Part shown: positions 40,714 through 49,805 of the stretch, piece after piece | Layout of the letters: every line of letters starts with the position of its first letter | Numbering within the stretch: position 1 is the first letter of the stretch | NCBI GenBank assembly: GCA_015057325.1 | Contig: SVEQ01000006.1 | Coordinates: forward strand, 137,324-201,323 | Direction: 5' to 3' | From: Lachnospiraceae bacterium | Lineage (GTDB): Bacteria; Bacillota; Clostridia; Lachnospirales; Lachnospiraceae | Length of the DNA: 64,000 bases | Notes under the pieces: generated by a model | The model's database searches: none | The model's input: the letters and a program-made list of their open reading frames with translations, nothing else | What the model was told of the DNA's origin: nothing | Position numbers and translations under genes: made by a program

Positions 40714-42321
40714 ATGAAAAACAACAAGAAGATATTGATTTCGGGTATCGTGCTTTTGGTATTTTATGTAATAGCATGGTACTGCATCGAAGTAAAAAAT
40801 GTAGCGGTAACAGAAACATTTTGGGCACTTCTTCCTTCGCTTATAGCGATTGTGCTTGCTTTGATTACCAAAGAAGTATACAGTTCACTCTTTATTGGTA
40901 TACTTACAGGAGCTCTCTTCTGGGGCAAGTTCCATCCGGTAGCAGTACTTAACCATGTATTCCAGGACGGAATAGTACATGTGGTTTCGGATTCATGGAA
41001 TGTCGGCATTCTTGTATTTCTCGTAATACTAGGAATGATGGTTCAGTTGATGAACAGAACCGGTGGCTCGCTTGCATTTGGTCGTTGGGCAACAACACAT
41101 ATCAAAGGAAGAGTAGGCGCGCAGTTAGCAACAATTCTTCTTGGAGTTTTAATATTCATAGATGATTATTTTAACTGTTTGACGGTTGGTTCGGTAATGC
41201 GTCCGGTTACAGACAAACAGAAGATAAGCCGTGAGAAGCTTTCTTACCTTATAGATGCTACTGCGGCACCGGTTTGTATTATTGCACCGATTTCTTCATG
41301 GGCAGCTGCGGTTGCAGGATTTGTTCAGGGCGAGAACGGTATGAGTCTTTTCTTAAAGGCAATTCCGTATAACTTCTACGCACTTCTTACAATACTTACA
41401 ATGGTACTTATTGTTACTATGAAGATTTCATTTGGCCCTATGAAGAAGTATGAAAATGATGCTCTTACGGATGAGTACTGGGCTAAAAAGAATTATGTAG
41501 GTGCAGAAGATACTTCGCTTAAGGTTAATCACAACGGAAGAGTTATTGATATGATTATACCGATTATTCTTCTTATTGCTCTTTGTACTGTGGGTATGAT
41601 ATATACAGGTGGTTTCTTCAAGGGAGAAACATTTATAGATTCGTTTGCTAACAGTGATGCTTCCGTAGGACTTGTTCTCGGTTCGGCATGTGCACTTATA
41701 ATTACAATTATTTTCTACTTGCTTCGCGGTGTAATATCATTTGATGATGCAATGGATTGTCTTCCTGAGGGATTTAAGCAGATGGTTCCTGCAATACTTA
41801 TTCTTACGTTTGCATGGTCACTTAAGGCAATGACTGACAATCTTGGTGCTGCACCATATGTTGCAGGTATTGTTGAGGGTTCAGCAACAGGCTTACAGGC
41901 ATTTCTTCCATGTATAATATTCCTTATTGCAATCGGTCTTTCATTTGCTACAGGAACATCATGGGGAACATTTGGTATATTAATTCCTATAGTTGTTAAC
42001 TGCTTCCAGAATACAGATTACAATCTTATGATAATCTCAATTTCAGCATGTATGGCAGGAGCAGTTTGCGGTGATCATTGCTCGCCTATATCAGATACAA
42101 CAATAATGTCATCGGCAGGAGCAGAGTGTGAGCATATTAATCACGTTTCAACGCAACTTCCTTACGCACTTACTGTTGCAGCAGTATCTGCAGTAACTTA
42201 TATTGCAGCGGGATTTATCAGAAACGCTTGGGTTTCATTGATAATAGGAGTAATACTTACAGTACTTGTGCTTCTTTGTATCAAGTATATGAGTGTGCCT
42301 GCGAAAGCAGAGGAACAATAA
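40714..42321 (+). CDS. NhaC-family Na+/H+ antiporter
   Basis: 535 residues, about 12 membrane helices. LIFIDDYFNCLTVGSVMRPVTD and GDHCSPISDTTIMSSAG are hallmarks of the NhaC/arsB-like antiporter superfamily. TAAGGAG precedes the ATG. In this subgroup the substrate may be sodium/proton or an amino or organic acid antiport, so the specific function stays open. Start codon lies 180 bases from the divergent beta-helix gene. Confidence 0.85.
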   Translation: MKNNKKILISGIVLLVFYVIAWYCIEVKNVAVTETFWALLPSLIAIVLALITKEVYSSLFIGILTGALFWGKFHPVAVLNHVFQDGIVHVVSDSWNVGILVFLVILGMMVQLMNRTGGSLAFGRWATTHIKGRVGAQLATILLGVLIFIDDYFNCLTVGSVMRPVTDKQKISREKLSYLIDATAAPVCIIAPISSWAAAVAGFVQGENGMSLFLKAIPYNFYALLTILTMVLIVTMKISFGPMKKYENDALTDEYWAKKNYVGAEDTSLKVNHNGRVIDMIIPIILLIALCTVGMIYTGGFFKGETFIDSFANSDASVGLVLGSACALIITIIFYLLRGVISFDDAMDCLPEGFKQMVPAILILTFAWSLKAMTDNLGAAPYVAGIVEGSATGLQAFLPCIIFLIAIGLSFATGTSWGTFGILIPIVVNCFQNTDYNLMIISISACMAGAVCGDHCSPISDTTIMSSAGAECEHINHVSTQLPYALTVAAVSAVTYIAAGFIRNAWVSLIIGVILTVLVLLCIKYMSVPAKAEEQ

Positions 42322-42350
42322 TCTTATAGTGATTTAAGGCGGGGATTTAA

Positions 42351-42995
42351 ATGTCAGATACATATAATCAGATAATCAAACATTATGAAGATTGCTTCCG
42401 TGAACACGGAGATAATTGCAGGGGTGTTGATTGGCCAAATGAAGCAGATGCTAAGGTGCGTTATAAAGTAATGTTAGATATTATTAACTATGATACATCT
42501 GCAGTTAGAAATAGCGATAGAAGCATAATGGATTTTGGCTGTGGACTTGGACATTTATACCAATATATACGGGATAATAATTATAACGTTAAGTATTGCG
42601 GAGTTGATATATCTGATGTGTTTTTGACGGAATGCAAAAGAAAATTTCCGGATGTTAATTTTGTTCAAATGGATATTTTAAAAGATGATTACAAAGACTT
42701 GGTAAAAAGCGTTGATTATGTAGTGATGAATGGCGTTTTTACAGAAAAGTGCACTTTGGAATACAGGGAAATGAAAATGTACTTTGAAAAAGTTCTTAAA
42801 CGTGCTTTTGAGATTTGTAATCGAGGTATTGCATTTAATGTAATGTCGAAAGATGTTGATTGGGAACGAGATGATTTGTTTCATTTGCCACTTGGTGAAT
42901 TGAGTAGTTTTCTGACAAAAGATCTATCTAGAAAATATGTTGTACGTAATGACTATGGTCTCTATGAATATACAACGTATGTGTATAAAGACTGA
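42351..42995 (+). CDS. Class I SAM-dependent methyltransferase
   Basis: 214 residues. MDFGCGLGHLYQYI (SAM-binding motif I near residue 62), YCGVDISDVFL (motif II), FVQMDIL. No substrate-binding domain is recognised. 30 bases after NhaC and 56 before the WbqC-type gene, which may form a small operon for a modified sugar or amino-sugar. Confidence 0.85.
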   Translation: MSDTYNQIIKHYEDCFREHGDNCRGVDWPNEADAKVRYKVMLDIINYDTSAVRNSDRSIMDFGCGLGHLYQYIRDNNYNVKYCGVDISDVFLTECKRKFPDVNFVQMDILKDDYKDLVKSVDYVVMNGVFTEKCTLEYREMKMYFEKVLKRAFEICNRGIAFNVMSKDVDWERDDLFHLPLGELSSFLTKDLSRKYVVRNDYGLYEYTTYVYKD

Positions 42996-43051
42996 CGATA
43001 CATAGATTGGTTTTAATATGTGTCGTGCATATAACGGGGAGTGCGCATATT

Positions 43052-43744
43052 ATGAGAATAGCGGTAATGCAACCATATTTTTTCCCATACATCGGATATT
43101 GGCAGCTAATTGGCTGTGTGGATACCTTTGTGCTTTTTGATGATGTTAATTATATTAACAGGGGCTGGATTAACAGGAATCGCATACTTTCTAATAAGAT
43201 TGACTATATTAGACTACCATTGTTAGGGGCAAGTCAGAATAAAAAGATTAATGAGGTTAGAGTTAATCTTGATGATTTGTTCTCAAAGCGTAATACAAAG
43301 ATTATACATGAAACCTATAGGAAAGCCCCATATTACAAGGAAATAATGCCATTAATTGAAAAGTGGATGTATATAGAAAATGATTTGCTTTCAGAATATC
43401 TTGGTGAGCAGATTAGAATGATTAGTAGGACTCTTGGAATAGAAAATAACACCATTTTATCGTCGTCTATAGAAGGATTGGAAAAACTTAGGCGAGAAGA
43501 TAGAATAATAGCTATATGCAGGAACTTGGGTGCTGATAAATATTACAATCCGGTTGGTGGCGTGGGACTGTACGACAAAGGTATTTTTAAAGAAAAAGGA
43601 GTAGATTTGTTTTTCATATCCCCAAATCTTACTCCGTATAAACAGTTTGGTACAGATTTCATCCCGTCGCTTTCAATAATAGATATGCTGATGTTTTGCG
43701 GGTTGGATTATACTCGCAATATGCTTAAAGATTACAGCATTTGA
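43052..43744 (+). CDS. WbqC family protein
   Basis: 230 residues from ATG 43052 (GGGGA upstream); the frame open from 43007 has no ribosome site. The sequence (MQPYFFPYIGYWQLI, FDDVNYINRGWINRNRI, YYNPVGGVGLYD) is the WbqC family, found in O-antigen and glycan loci, often beside methyltransferases or aminotransferases. The family is thought to act in acylation or modification of nucleotide-linked amino sugars. It overlaps the convergent transporter gene by 13 bases. Confidence 0.85.
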   Translation: MRIAVMQPYFFPYIGYWQLIGCVDTFVLFDDVNYINRGWINRNRILSNKIDYIRLPLLGASQNKKINEVRVNLDDLFSKRNTKIIHETYRKAPYYKEIMPLIEKWMYIENDLLSEYLGEQIRMISRTLGIENNTILSSSIEGLEKLRREDRIIAICRNLGADKYYNPVGGVGLYDKGIFKEKGVDLFFISPNLTPYKQFGTDFIPSLSIIDMLMFCGLDYTRNMLKDYSI

Positions 43745-44661
43745 TTACTTGTTTTTGCAGAAAACTGAGATACAACAATTGCTGCAAACATTATAATACA
43801 ACCGATTATTTCACGACCTGTTAAGAACTCGTGTAATACTATTGCAGAGGTTATGACCGCAAACACTGACTCCATACACATGAGCAGTGAAGCGATTGTG
43901 GCCTCTGTATATTTTTGCCCGATTATCTGCAGGGTGTATGCTATTCCGCAACTCATAATTCCTGAATAAAGTAGTGGTTTTGCAGCAACAAGAATGTTGG
44001 CTATAACGGGTGTTTCAAATATGAACATCATTATAATGGAAAGTCCGCCGCCTACAAAAAACTGAAGGCACGAAAGAAGCGTGCCGTCAACCTCTTTGGA
44101 AAACTTCTCGACGCTTAATATATGTATTCCGTAGAAAAATGCACATACAAGTGCAAGTAAATCGCCCTTGTTGATGTCGAGTGATTGCCCCGGCTTGATA
44201 CACAAAAAATATGTGCCGACAAATCCAAATACAACGCATATCCATGTTAGAAGCGGAACCTTCTTTTTGATAAACAGTCCAAGTATCGGAACAAAGAACA
44301 TATACAGTGCCGTGATAAATGCAATCTTACCCGCGGTTGAATAATAGAAGGCAAACTGCTGGAAGTTGCTTGCGGTAAAGAATATCAGTCCCAAAATGAT
44401 TCCGTATTTTAAAGCCTTTTTCGTGAATATATTTTTGACTTTCTTTTCTTCATTTTTTCTTTTTAAAATCTCTCTTATGAATATTACCGGAAGAAGGAAG
44501 AGTCCACCCATAACGGTTCTTATTCCGTTAAAAGTAAAGGCCTCGATTTTTTCCATACCTATACTCTGGGCAACGAAGGAAGTTCCCCATATAAATGCTG
44601 TTATAAGAAGAAGGAATACTCCTTTTGCCTGTGTCTTTGATGTCGTGACTTTAGCTTTCAT
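43732..44661 (-). CDS. EamA-family (DMT) transporter
   Basis: 309 residues, ten membrane helices in two EamA repeats; ITAFIWGTSFVAQSIG and AFTFNGIR are typical of the N-terminal half, SLLMCMESVFAVI of the second. AAAGGTAATG precedes the ATG. Substrate unknown. Confidence 0.85.
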   Translation of the reverse strand: MKAKVTTSKTQAKGVFLLLITAFIWGTSFVAQSIGMEKIEAFTFNGIRTVMGGLFLLPVIFIREILKRKNEEKKVKNIFTKKALKYGIILGLIFFTASNFQQFAFYYSTAGKIAFITALYMFFVPILGLFIKKKVPLLTWICVVFGFVGTYFLCIKPGQSLDINKGDLLALVCAFFYGIHILSVEKFSKEVDGTLLSCLQFFVGGGLSIIMMFIFETPVIANILVAAKPLLYSGIMSCGIAYTLQIIGQKYTEATIASLLMCMESVFAVITSAIVLHEFLTGREIIGCIIMFAAIVVSQFSAKTSNQML

Positions 44662-44738
44662 GTCAAATCATTACCTTTCGTAAATGTCACCGCTATTTTA
44701 TAGGTAGTTTATTGTACTGTCAAGAATGTATGAATTTG

Positions 44739-44767
44739 TTGACAGTTTAGAGATAATCAATTAAACT
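44739..44767 (+). promoter_or_regulatory. Possible promoter of the cyclophilin operon
   Basis: TTGACA at 44739-44744, 17-base spacer, TAAACT at 44762-44767. A TATAAT at 44776 has no fitting -35 box. Confidence 0.4.
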
Positions 44768-44805
44768 TGGAATGTTATAATAATATAAATAAGAGGTGTT
44801 TAGTT

Positions 44806-45489
44806 ATGTCTAAGAAAAATATCAAAAAAATGATTGCACTCATGGGTGCTGTTTCGTTGCTTGCATTTACAGGATGTGGAGCAGAGAATACTGATAATAA
44901 AACAGAGGCAGACAATAAGGATTCCGATACAGCTGATAACAATGCGCAGGACAAGGCTTCTGAGGGTGATTATTCATTTAACGGCAAGAGCTTTGTAATA
45001 ACATTGTATCCTGAGATTGCACCTATCACATGTGATAACTTCCAGAAGTTAGTAGAGGGTGGTTTCTATGACGGATTAACATTCCATAGAATAGTTGAAG
45101 GCTTTATGGCACAGGGCGGCGATCCTGTTGGAAATGGTACAGGCGGAAGCGATGAGAACATTAAGGGAGAGTTTGCTTCAAACGGTGTTGATAACAGAAT
45201 CTCACATCAGAAAGGTGTTATCTCAATGGCAAGAAGCCAGAATCCTAACAGTGCATCAAGCCAGTTCTTTATCTGCTATGCAGATTGTACATTCTTAGAT
45301 GGTGACTATGCAGCATTTGGTGAAGTTACTGAGGGAATGGAAGTTGTTGACGGTTTCCTTGAGGTTCCTCGTACTTTTGGTGGCGACGGTGCAATTTCTG
45401 CACCTACAGAGCCTGTTGTAATGGACAAGGTTGAAATGATCGATGCTGACGAGAACGGTAACCCAAGAGTTAAGGTTACAATGAGGTAA
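44806..45489 (+). CDS. Cyclophilin-type peptidyl-prolyl isomerase lipoprotein
   Basis: 227 residues from ATG 44806 (AAGAGGTG upstream). Lipoprotein signal with FTGC (Cys24), an Asp/Asn-rich linker, then a cyclophilin domain: [35 protein letters not shown] and [11 protein letters not shown]. The catalytic Arg (FHR) and the Gln/Phe of the binding site are present. It assists folding of exported proteins. Overlaps operon-like with the HAD gene 2 bases on. Confidence 0.9.
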   Translation: MSKKNIKKMIALMGAVSLLAFTGCGAENTDNKTEADNKDSDTADNNAQDKASEGDYSFNGKSFVITLYPEIAPITCDNFQKLVEGGFYDGLTFHRIVEGFMAQGGDPVGNGTGGSDENIKGEFASNGVDNRISHQKGVISMARSQNPNSASSQFFICYADCTFLDGDYAAFGEVTEGMEVVDGFLEVPRTFGGDGAISAPTEPVVMDKVEMIDADENGNPRVKVTMR

Positions 45490-45491
45490 TA

Positions 45492-46316
45492 ATGAACACA
45501 AAATACGTTTTTCTTGATATAGACGGAACTTTGGTAGACGGCAACGGAATAATACCGGAAAGTGCCGAGAAAGCAATAGATTTGGCAAGAAGTAACGGGC
45601 ATAAGATATTCATATGCTCGGGTCGTTCCAGATGCGAAATGCATGAGAATATCATGAAGGTTAAGCTTGACGGAATCATAGGCTCTGCGGGAGCCTATGT
45701 CGAGCTCGACGGTAAGGTTGTTTTTAATCGTTCAATGACGCCTGAAATGAACAAAAAACTTCTTGATTATTTTGAACCGAAGAAGATGTCGATATTCTTA
45801 GAGACTGATGATGAATTGTATATTAATGAAATAGGACTTGATTATGTTGGCAAATATATCAAGTGGTGTAAGGAAAATGACGTGCCTTATGATAAGGAGT
45901 TATTTTCATTGTTGAAATCCTATGAGGGCATCAAACATCCGGAACAGCTTGGAGTTAAAAAGCTTCTGTTTGTAACGGAGGATTACACTCTTGAGCAGGT
46001 TAAGGCAGATATGTCTGATGAGTTTACGGTTGTAGATAGTGGTATCAGACTTCCGGGACACAGCGGGGAATTGTCGGAGCCAGGCATGAACAAGGGCAAG
46101 GGAATAGAGTTTCTTCTTGACTATTATGATGCGGACATAAGCGATACGATAGGTGTTGGCGACGGCGAGAATGATACAGAGATGCTTAAGTTCTGTAATG
46201 TCGGAATTGCGATGGGTAATGCAACCGAGAATCTTAAAAAGATTGCGGATTATATAACAACTGATGTGAATGATAACGGACTGTATAATGCTTTTAAGCA
46301 TTTTGGTCTGATATGA
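45492..46316 (+). CDS. HAD-superfamily hydrolase, Cof type
   Basis: 274 residues. FLDIDGTLVDGNG (motif I with nucleophile Asp near residue 8), ICSGRS (motif II), KGKGIEFLL (motif III Lys), GVGDGENDTEMLKF (motif IV). C2B cap inserted between. Phosphatase acting on sugar phosphates or related metabolites. Starts right after the cyclophilin gene with GAGGTAA overlapping that gene's end. Confidence 0.9.
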   Translation: MNTKYVFLDIDGTLVDGNGIIPESAEKAIDLARSNGHKIFICSGRSRCEMHENIMKVKLDGIIGSAGAYVELDGKVVFNRSMTPEMNKKLLDYFEPKKMSIFLETDDELYINEIGLDYVGKYIKWCKENDVPYDKELFSLLKSYEGIKHPEQLGVKKLLFVTEDYTLEQVKADMSDEFTVVDSGIRLPGHSGELSEPGMNKGKGIEFLLDYYDADISDTIGVGDGENDTEMLKFCNVGIAMGNATENLKKIADYITTDVNDNGLYNAFKHFGLI

Positions 46317-46345
46317 ATAGATAAATGAGATAGGAGGACATGATA

Positions 46346-46633
46346 ATGCAGATTACTGATGAAACGATTGATTATGTCGGAATACTTGCAAAGCTTGAAC
46401 TTTCTGCTGAAGAGAAGGAGCAGGCAAAGAAGGATATGACAAACATGCTTGACTACGTTGGTAAGTTAAATGAGCTTGATACGGACGGAGTAGAGCCGAT
46501 GAGTCATACATTTTCGGTACACAATGTATTTCGTGAAGATGTGGTTGTTAACGGTGATGACAGGGAGAATATGCTTGCCAATGCACCTGAGAAGAAGGAT
46601 GGAGCTTACAAGGTTCCACGTACATTTGATTGA
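46346..46633 (+). CDS. gatC: Glutamyl/aspartyl-tRNA amidotransferase subunit C
   Basis: 95 residues from ATG 46346; the ATG at 46340 is too near the AGGAGG site. Typical GatC with ITDETIDYVGILAKLELS and VPRTFD tail. Stabilises GatA. First of gatCAB, which converts Glu-tRNA(Gln) and/or Asp-tRNA(Asn) into the correctly charged forms. Confidence 0.93.
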   Translation: MQITDETIDYVGILAKLELSAEEKEQAKKDMTNMLDYVGKLNELDTDGVEPMSHTFSVHNVFREDVVVNGDDRENMLANAPEKKDGAYKVPRTFD

Positions 46634-46652
46634 GGTGTGAAAGGAGTAAATG

Positions 46653-48122
46653 ATGAAGCTTAATTTGACTGCCGTAGAACTTGGCAAGAAGATAAAGAAT
46701 AAAGAGATATCCGTTGTGGAAGCTACCACTGCATACCTTGATGCTATAGAAGAGAGAGAAAAGGATATCAATGCATTTGTAACAATCGATAGAGAGGGTG
46801 CCCTTAAACGTGCCGAGGAAGTACAGAAGGGTATTGATGAAGGAAAGTATACAGGACCGCTTGCAGGTGTTCCTGTAGCAATTAAGGATAACATGTGCGT
46901 TAACGGAATGCTTACAACATGCTCATCAAAGATTCTATCTAACTTTGTACCTACATTTACTGCAACAGCTGTACAGAAGTTGTTAGATGAAGGTGCGGTT
47001 ATCGTAGGGAAGGCTAACATGGATGAGTTTGCGATGGGGTCAACAACAGAGACATCGTATTACGGAGAGACAAAGAATCCTTGGGATCTTACAAGAGTTC
47101 CGGGTGGTTCATCAGGTGGTTCGGCTGCTTCTGTTGCCGCATGTGAGGTTCCTTACGCACTCGGTTCAGATACAGGTGGAAGTATAAGACAGCCTGCAGG
47201 ATTTTGTGGAGTTGTCGGAATTAAGCCAACCTACGGAAGAGTGTCACGTTACGGACTTATCGCTTACGGTTCGTCGCTTGATCAGATAGGACCTCTTGCA
47301 AAGGATGTTACAGATTGCGCAACAATACTTGAAGCAATATGTGGCAAAGATGACAGAGATTCAACTTCAGTTAAGGAAGCGGGAGATGATTTCACATCAG
47401 CACTTGTTGATGATGTTAAGGGAATGAAAATAGGTATTCCAAAAGACTATCTTGGTGAGGGCTTAGACCCTGAGGTTAAAAAGGGTGTTCTTGCAGCTGC
47501 AAAAGCACTTGAGGCAAAGGGTGCGATTGTTGAAGAGTTTGATTTATCCCTTGTTGAGTATGCAATTCCTGCTTACTATATAATCGCTTCAGCGGAGGCA
47601 AGTTCAAACCTTGAGAGATTTGACGGTGTTAAGTACGGATATAGAACAGAGGAGTTTTCAGATCTTCACAACATGTATAAGAAGACAAGATCAGAGGGAT
47701 TTGGACCTGAGGTTAAGAGAAGAATAATGCTTGGTTCATTTGTTCTATCATCAGGATACTTTGATGCGTACTATATGAAGGCATTAAGAACAAAGGCACT
47801 TATCAAGCAGGCGTTTGACAAGGCGTTTGATAAGTATGATGTAATACTTGGTCCTGTTGCACCGACAACCGCACTAAAGCTTGGAGAGTCATTATCAGAT
47901 CCAATCAAGATGTACCTTGGAGATATATATACGGTATCCGTTAACCTTGCAGGACTTCCGGGAATATCACTTCCTTGCGGATATGACAAGAACGGTCTTC
48001 CGATAGGATTGCAGCTTCTTGGTAAGCACTTTGATGAGAAGAGCATTATTCGTGCAGCATATACATTTGAACAGACAATGCAGGCAAAGAGTCCCGCATA
48101 TGTTACGGAAAGGGGTGAGTGA
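46653..48122 (+). CDS. gatA: Glutamyl/aspartyl-tRNA amidotransferase subunit A
   Basis: 489 residues; ATG 46653 is better spaced from AAGGAG than ATG 46650. Amidase signature with the catalytic Lys in PVAIKDNM, the cis-Ser/nucleophile Ser in VPGGSSGGSAASVA and SDTGGSIRQPAGFCG. It releases ammonia from glutamine for GatB. Overlaps the ribosome site of gatB. Confidence 0.95.
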   Translation: MKLNLTAVELGKKIKNKEISVVEATTAYLDAIEEREKDINAFVTIDREGALKRAEEVQKGIDEGKYTGPLAGVPVAIKDNMCVNGMLTTCSSKILSNFVPTFTATAVQKLLDEGAVIVGKANMDEFAMGSTTETSYYGETKNPWDLTRVPGGSSGGSAASVAACEVPYALGSDTGGSIRQPAGFCGVVGIKPTYGRVSRYGLIAYGSSLDQIGPLAKDVTDCATILEAICGKDDRDSTSVKEAGDDFTSALVDDVKGMKIGIPKDYLGEGLDPEVKKGVLAAAKALEAKGAIVEEFDLSLVEYAIPAYYIIASAEASSNLERFDGVKYGYRTEEFSDLHNMYKKTRSEGFGPEVKRRIMLGSFVLSSGYFDAYYMKALRTKALIKQAFDKAFDKYDVILGPVAPTTALKLGESLSDPIKMYLGDIYTVSVNLAGLPGISLPCGYDKNGLPIGLQLLGKHFDEKSIIRAAYTFEQTMQAKSPAYVTERGE

Positions 48123-48124
48123 GC

Positions 48125-49555
48125 ATGGCAAAAGCATATGAAACAGTTATAGGTCTTGAAGTCCATGTAGAGCTTGCTACAAAGACAAAGATTTTCTGTG
48201 GTTGCTCAACTGAGTTCGGTGGAGCGCCTAACACACATACATGTCCTGTTTGTACAGGTATGCCGGGTTCACTGCCTGTACTTAACAAAGAGGTAGTTAA
48301 TAAGGCTATCGCTGTAGGACTTGCAACTAACTGTACTATTACACAGAACTGTAAGTTTGACAGAAAGAATTATTTCTATCCTGACAATCCGCAGAACTAC
48401 CAGATATCACAGCTTTACTATCCGATATGCCGAAACGGTAAGGTTGAGATAGAGGTTGAGGGCAAGAAGAAATGGATTGGTATCCATGAGATTCATATGG
48501 AAGAGGATGCAGGAAAGCTCATCCACGATCCATATACAGATAGTTCTTTGGTTGATTTCAACCGTTCGGGCGTGCCTCTTATCGAGATCGTTTCAGAGCC
48601 TGATATGAGAAGTGCTGAAGAGGTTATCGCATACCTTGATAAGCTTCGTATGACAATACAGTATCTTGGAGCATCTGATTGTAAGTTAAATGAAGGCTCG
48701 ATGCGTGCCGATGTCAATTTGTCAATCCGTGAGGTTGGCGCAGAAGAGTTCGGTACAAGAACAGAGATGAAGAACCTTAACTCATTTAAGGCTATTGCAA
48801 GAGCGATAGAAAATGAGCGTGAGCGCCAGATAGATATACTTGAGGCAGGAGAGAAGGTTGTTCAGGAGACAAGACGTTGGGATGATACGAAAGAGTATTC
48901 CTATGCAATGCGTTCTAAAGAGGATGCACAGGATTATCGTTACTTCCCGGATCCTGACCTTGTTCCTATTATCATTTCTGATGAGTGGCTTGAGGATATA
49001 AGAGCAAAACAGCCTGAGTTTAGAGATGAGAAGAAAGCAAGATATCAGGAGGAGTATGGACTTCCTGAGTATGATGCGGATATTCTTACAGGAACTAAGA
49101 AGCTTGCAGATATCTTTGAGGAGACTATTGCACTTGATGCTAATCCTAAGAAGGTTTCTAACTGGCTTATGGTTGAGACTATGAGAATATTAAAAGAGAA
49201 AGAAATGGATGCAGACGATATAACATTCTCTGCTACAAATCTTGCAAAGCTTATTAAGCTTACAGATTCACAGGCAATCAACTCAACTGTTGCTAAGGAA
49301 GTATTTGAGAAGATATTTGATGAGGATATCGATCCTGATAAGTATGTTGAGGAGAAAGGTCTTAAGACAGTTAATGACGAGGGTGCACTTCGTGCAACAA
49401 TCGAGCAGGTTATTGCTGACAATCCACAGTCTGTTGAAGACTACAGAAACGGTAAGGAGAAAGCTATCGGATTCCTTGTTGGTCAGACTATGAAGGCCAT
49501 GAAGGGTAAAGCTAATCCGGGAATGGTTAACCAGATACTTAAGGAGTTACTGTAA
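48125..49555 (+). CDS. gatB: Glutamyl/aspartyl-tRNA amidotransferase subunit B
   Basis: 476 residues from ATG 48125 (AAAGGGGTGAG upstream); an in-frame GTG at 48119 lies inside that site. Starts YETVIGLEVHVEL, zinc-type Cys CGCS...CPVC, kinase-like core (GSMRADVNLSIRE), and the C-terminal GatB/YqeY domain ending in GMVNQILKELL, which resembles the yqeY gene at 22096. Followed by a terminator. Confidence 0.95.
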   Translation: MAKAYETVIGLEVHVELATKTKIFCGCSTEFGGAPNTHTCPVCTGMPGSLPVLNKEVVNKAIAVGLATNCTITQNCKFDRKNYFYPDNPQNYQISQLYYPICRNGKVEIEVEGKKKWIGIHEIHMEEDAGKLIHDPYTDSSLVDFNRSGVPLIEIVSEPDMRSAEEVIAYLDKLRMTIQYLGASDCKLNEGSMRADVNLSIREVGAEEFGTRTEMKNLNSFKAIARAIENERERQIDILEAGEKVVQETRRWDDTKEYSYAMRSKEDAQDYRYFPDPDLVPIIISDEWLEDIRAKQPEFRDEKKARYQEEYGLPEYDADILTGTKKLADIFEETIALDANPKKVSNWLMVETMRILKEKEMDADDITFSATNLAKLIKLTDSQAINSTVAKEVFEKIFDEDIDPDKYVEEKGLKTVNDEGALRATIEQVIADNPQSVEDYRNGKEKAIGFLVGQTMKAMKGKANPGMVNQILKELL

Positions 49556-49590
49556 ATACAAAGTAACCGAAAACTTTATTGAATGATTTT

Positions 49591-49624
49591 AAAGGACAAA
49601 AACCAAGCTGGCTTTTGTCCTTTT
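49591..49624 (+). terminator. Rho-independent terminator after gatCAB
   Basis: AAAGGACAAAA (49591-49601) pairs with TTTTGTCCTTT (49613-49623) followed by TTG; the loop is ACCAAGCTGGC. The T tract is short because the stem itself ends in T. Confidence 0.8.
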
Positions 49625-49712
49625 GTCTATTAAATGCGTAATTTGTAAATGACAAATGCAAATGTTATAAATAAGTCTATATATGTTTCTCGATGCAAAA
49701 TGCAAAATAATT

Positions 49713-49783
49713 TTGCACAAATCGGCAATAATCTCAATGTTGTGCAAAGGACTCTTGCACAAAAATGCAAAAAATGATAAAAT
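49713..49783 (+). promoter_or_regulatory. Promoter with TTGCACAA-type repeated sites
   Basis: TTGCACAA at 49713 and 49755, and its reverse complement TTGTGCAA at 49740; extra TGCAAAA copies at 49694, 49701 and 49765. The third site overlaps the -35 box TTGCAC (49755-49760), followed by a 17-base spacer and TAAAAT (49778-49783). It controls the second DUF4143 gene. Confidence 0.6.
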
Positions 49784-49805
49784 GTGCATGGTGGAGGTGG
49801 TGTTT

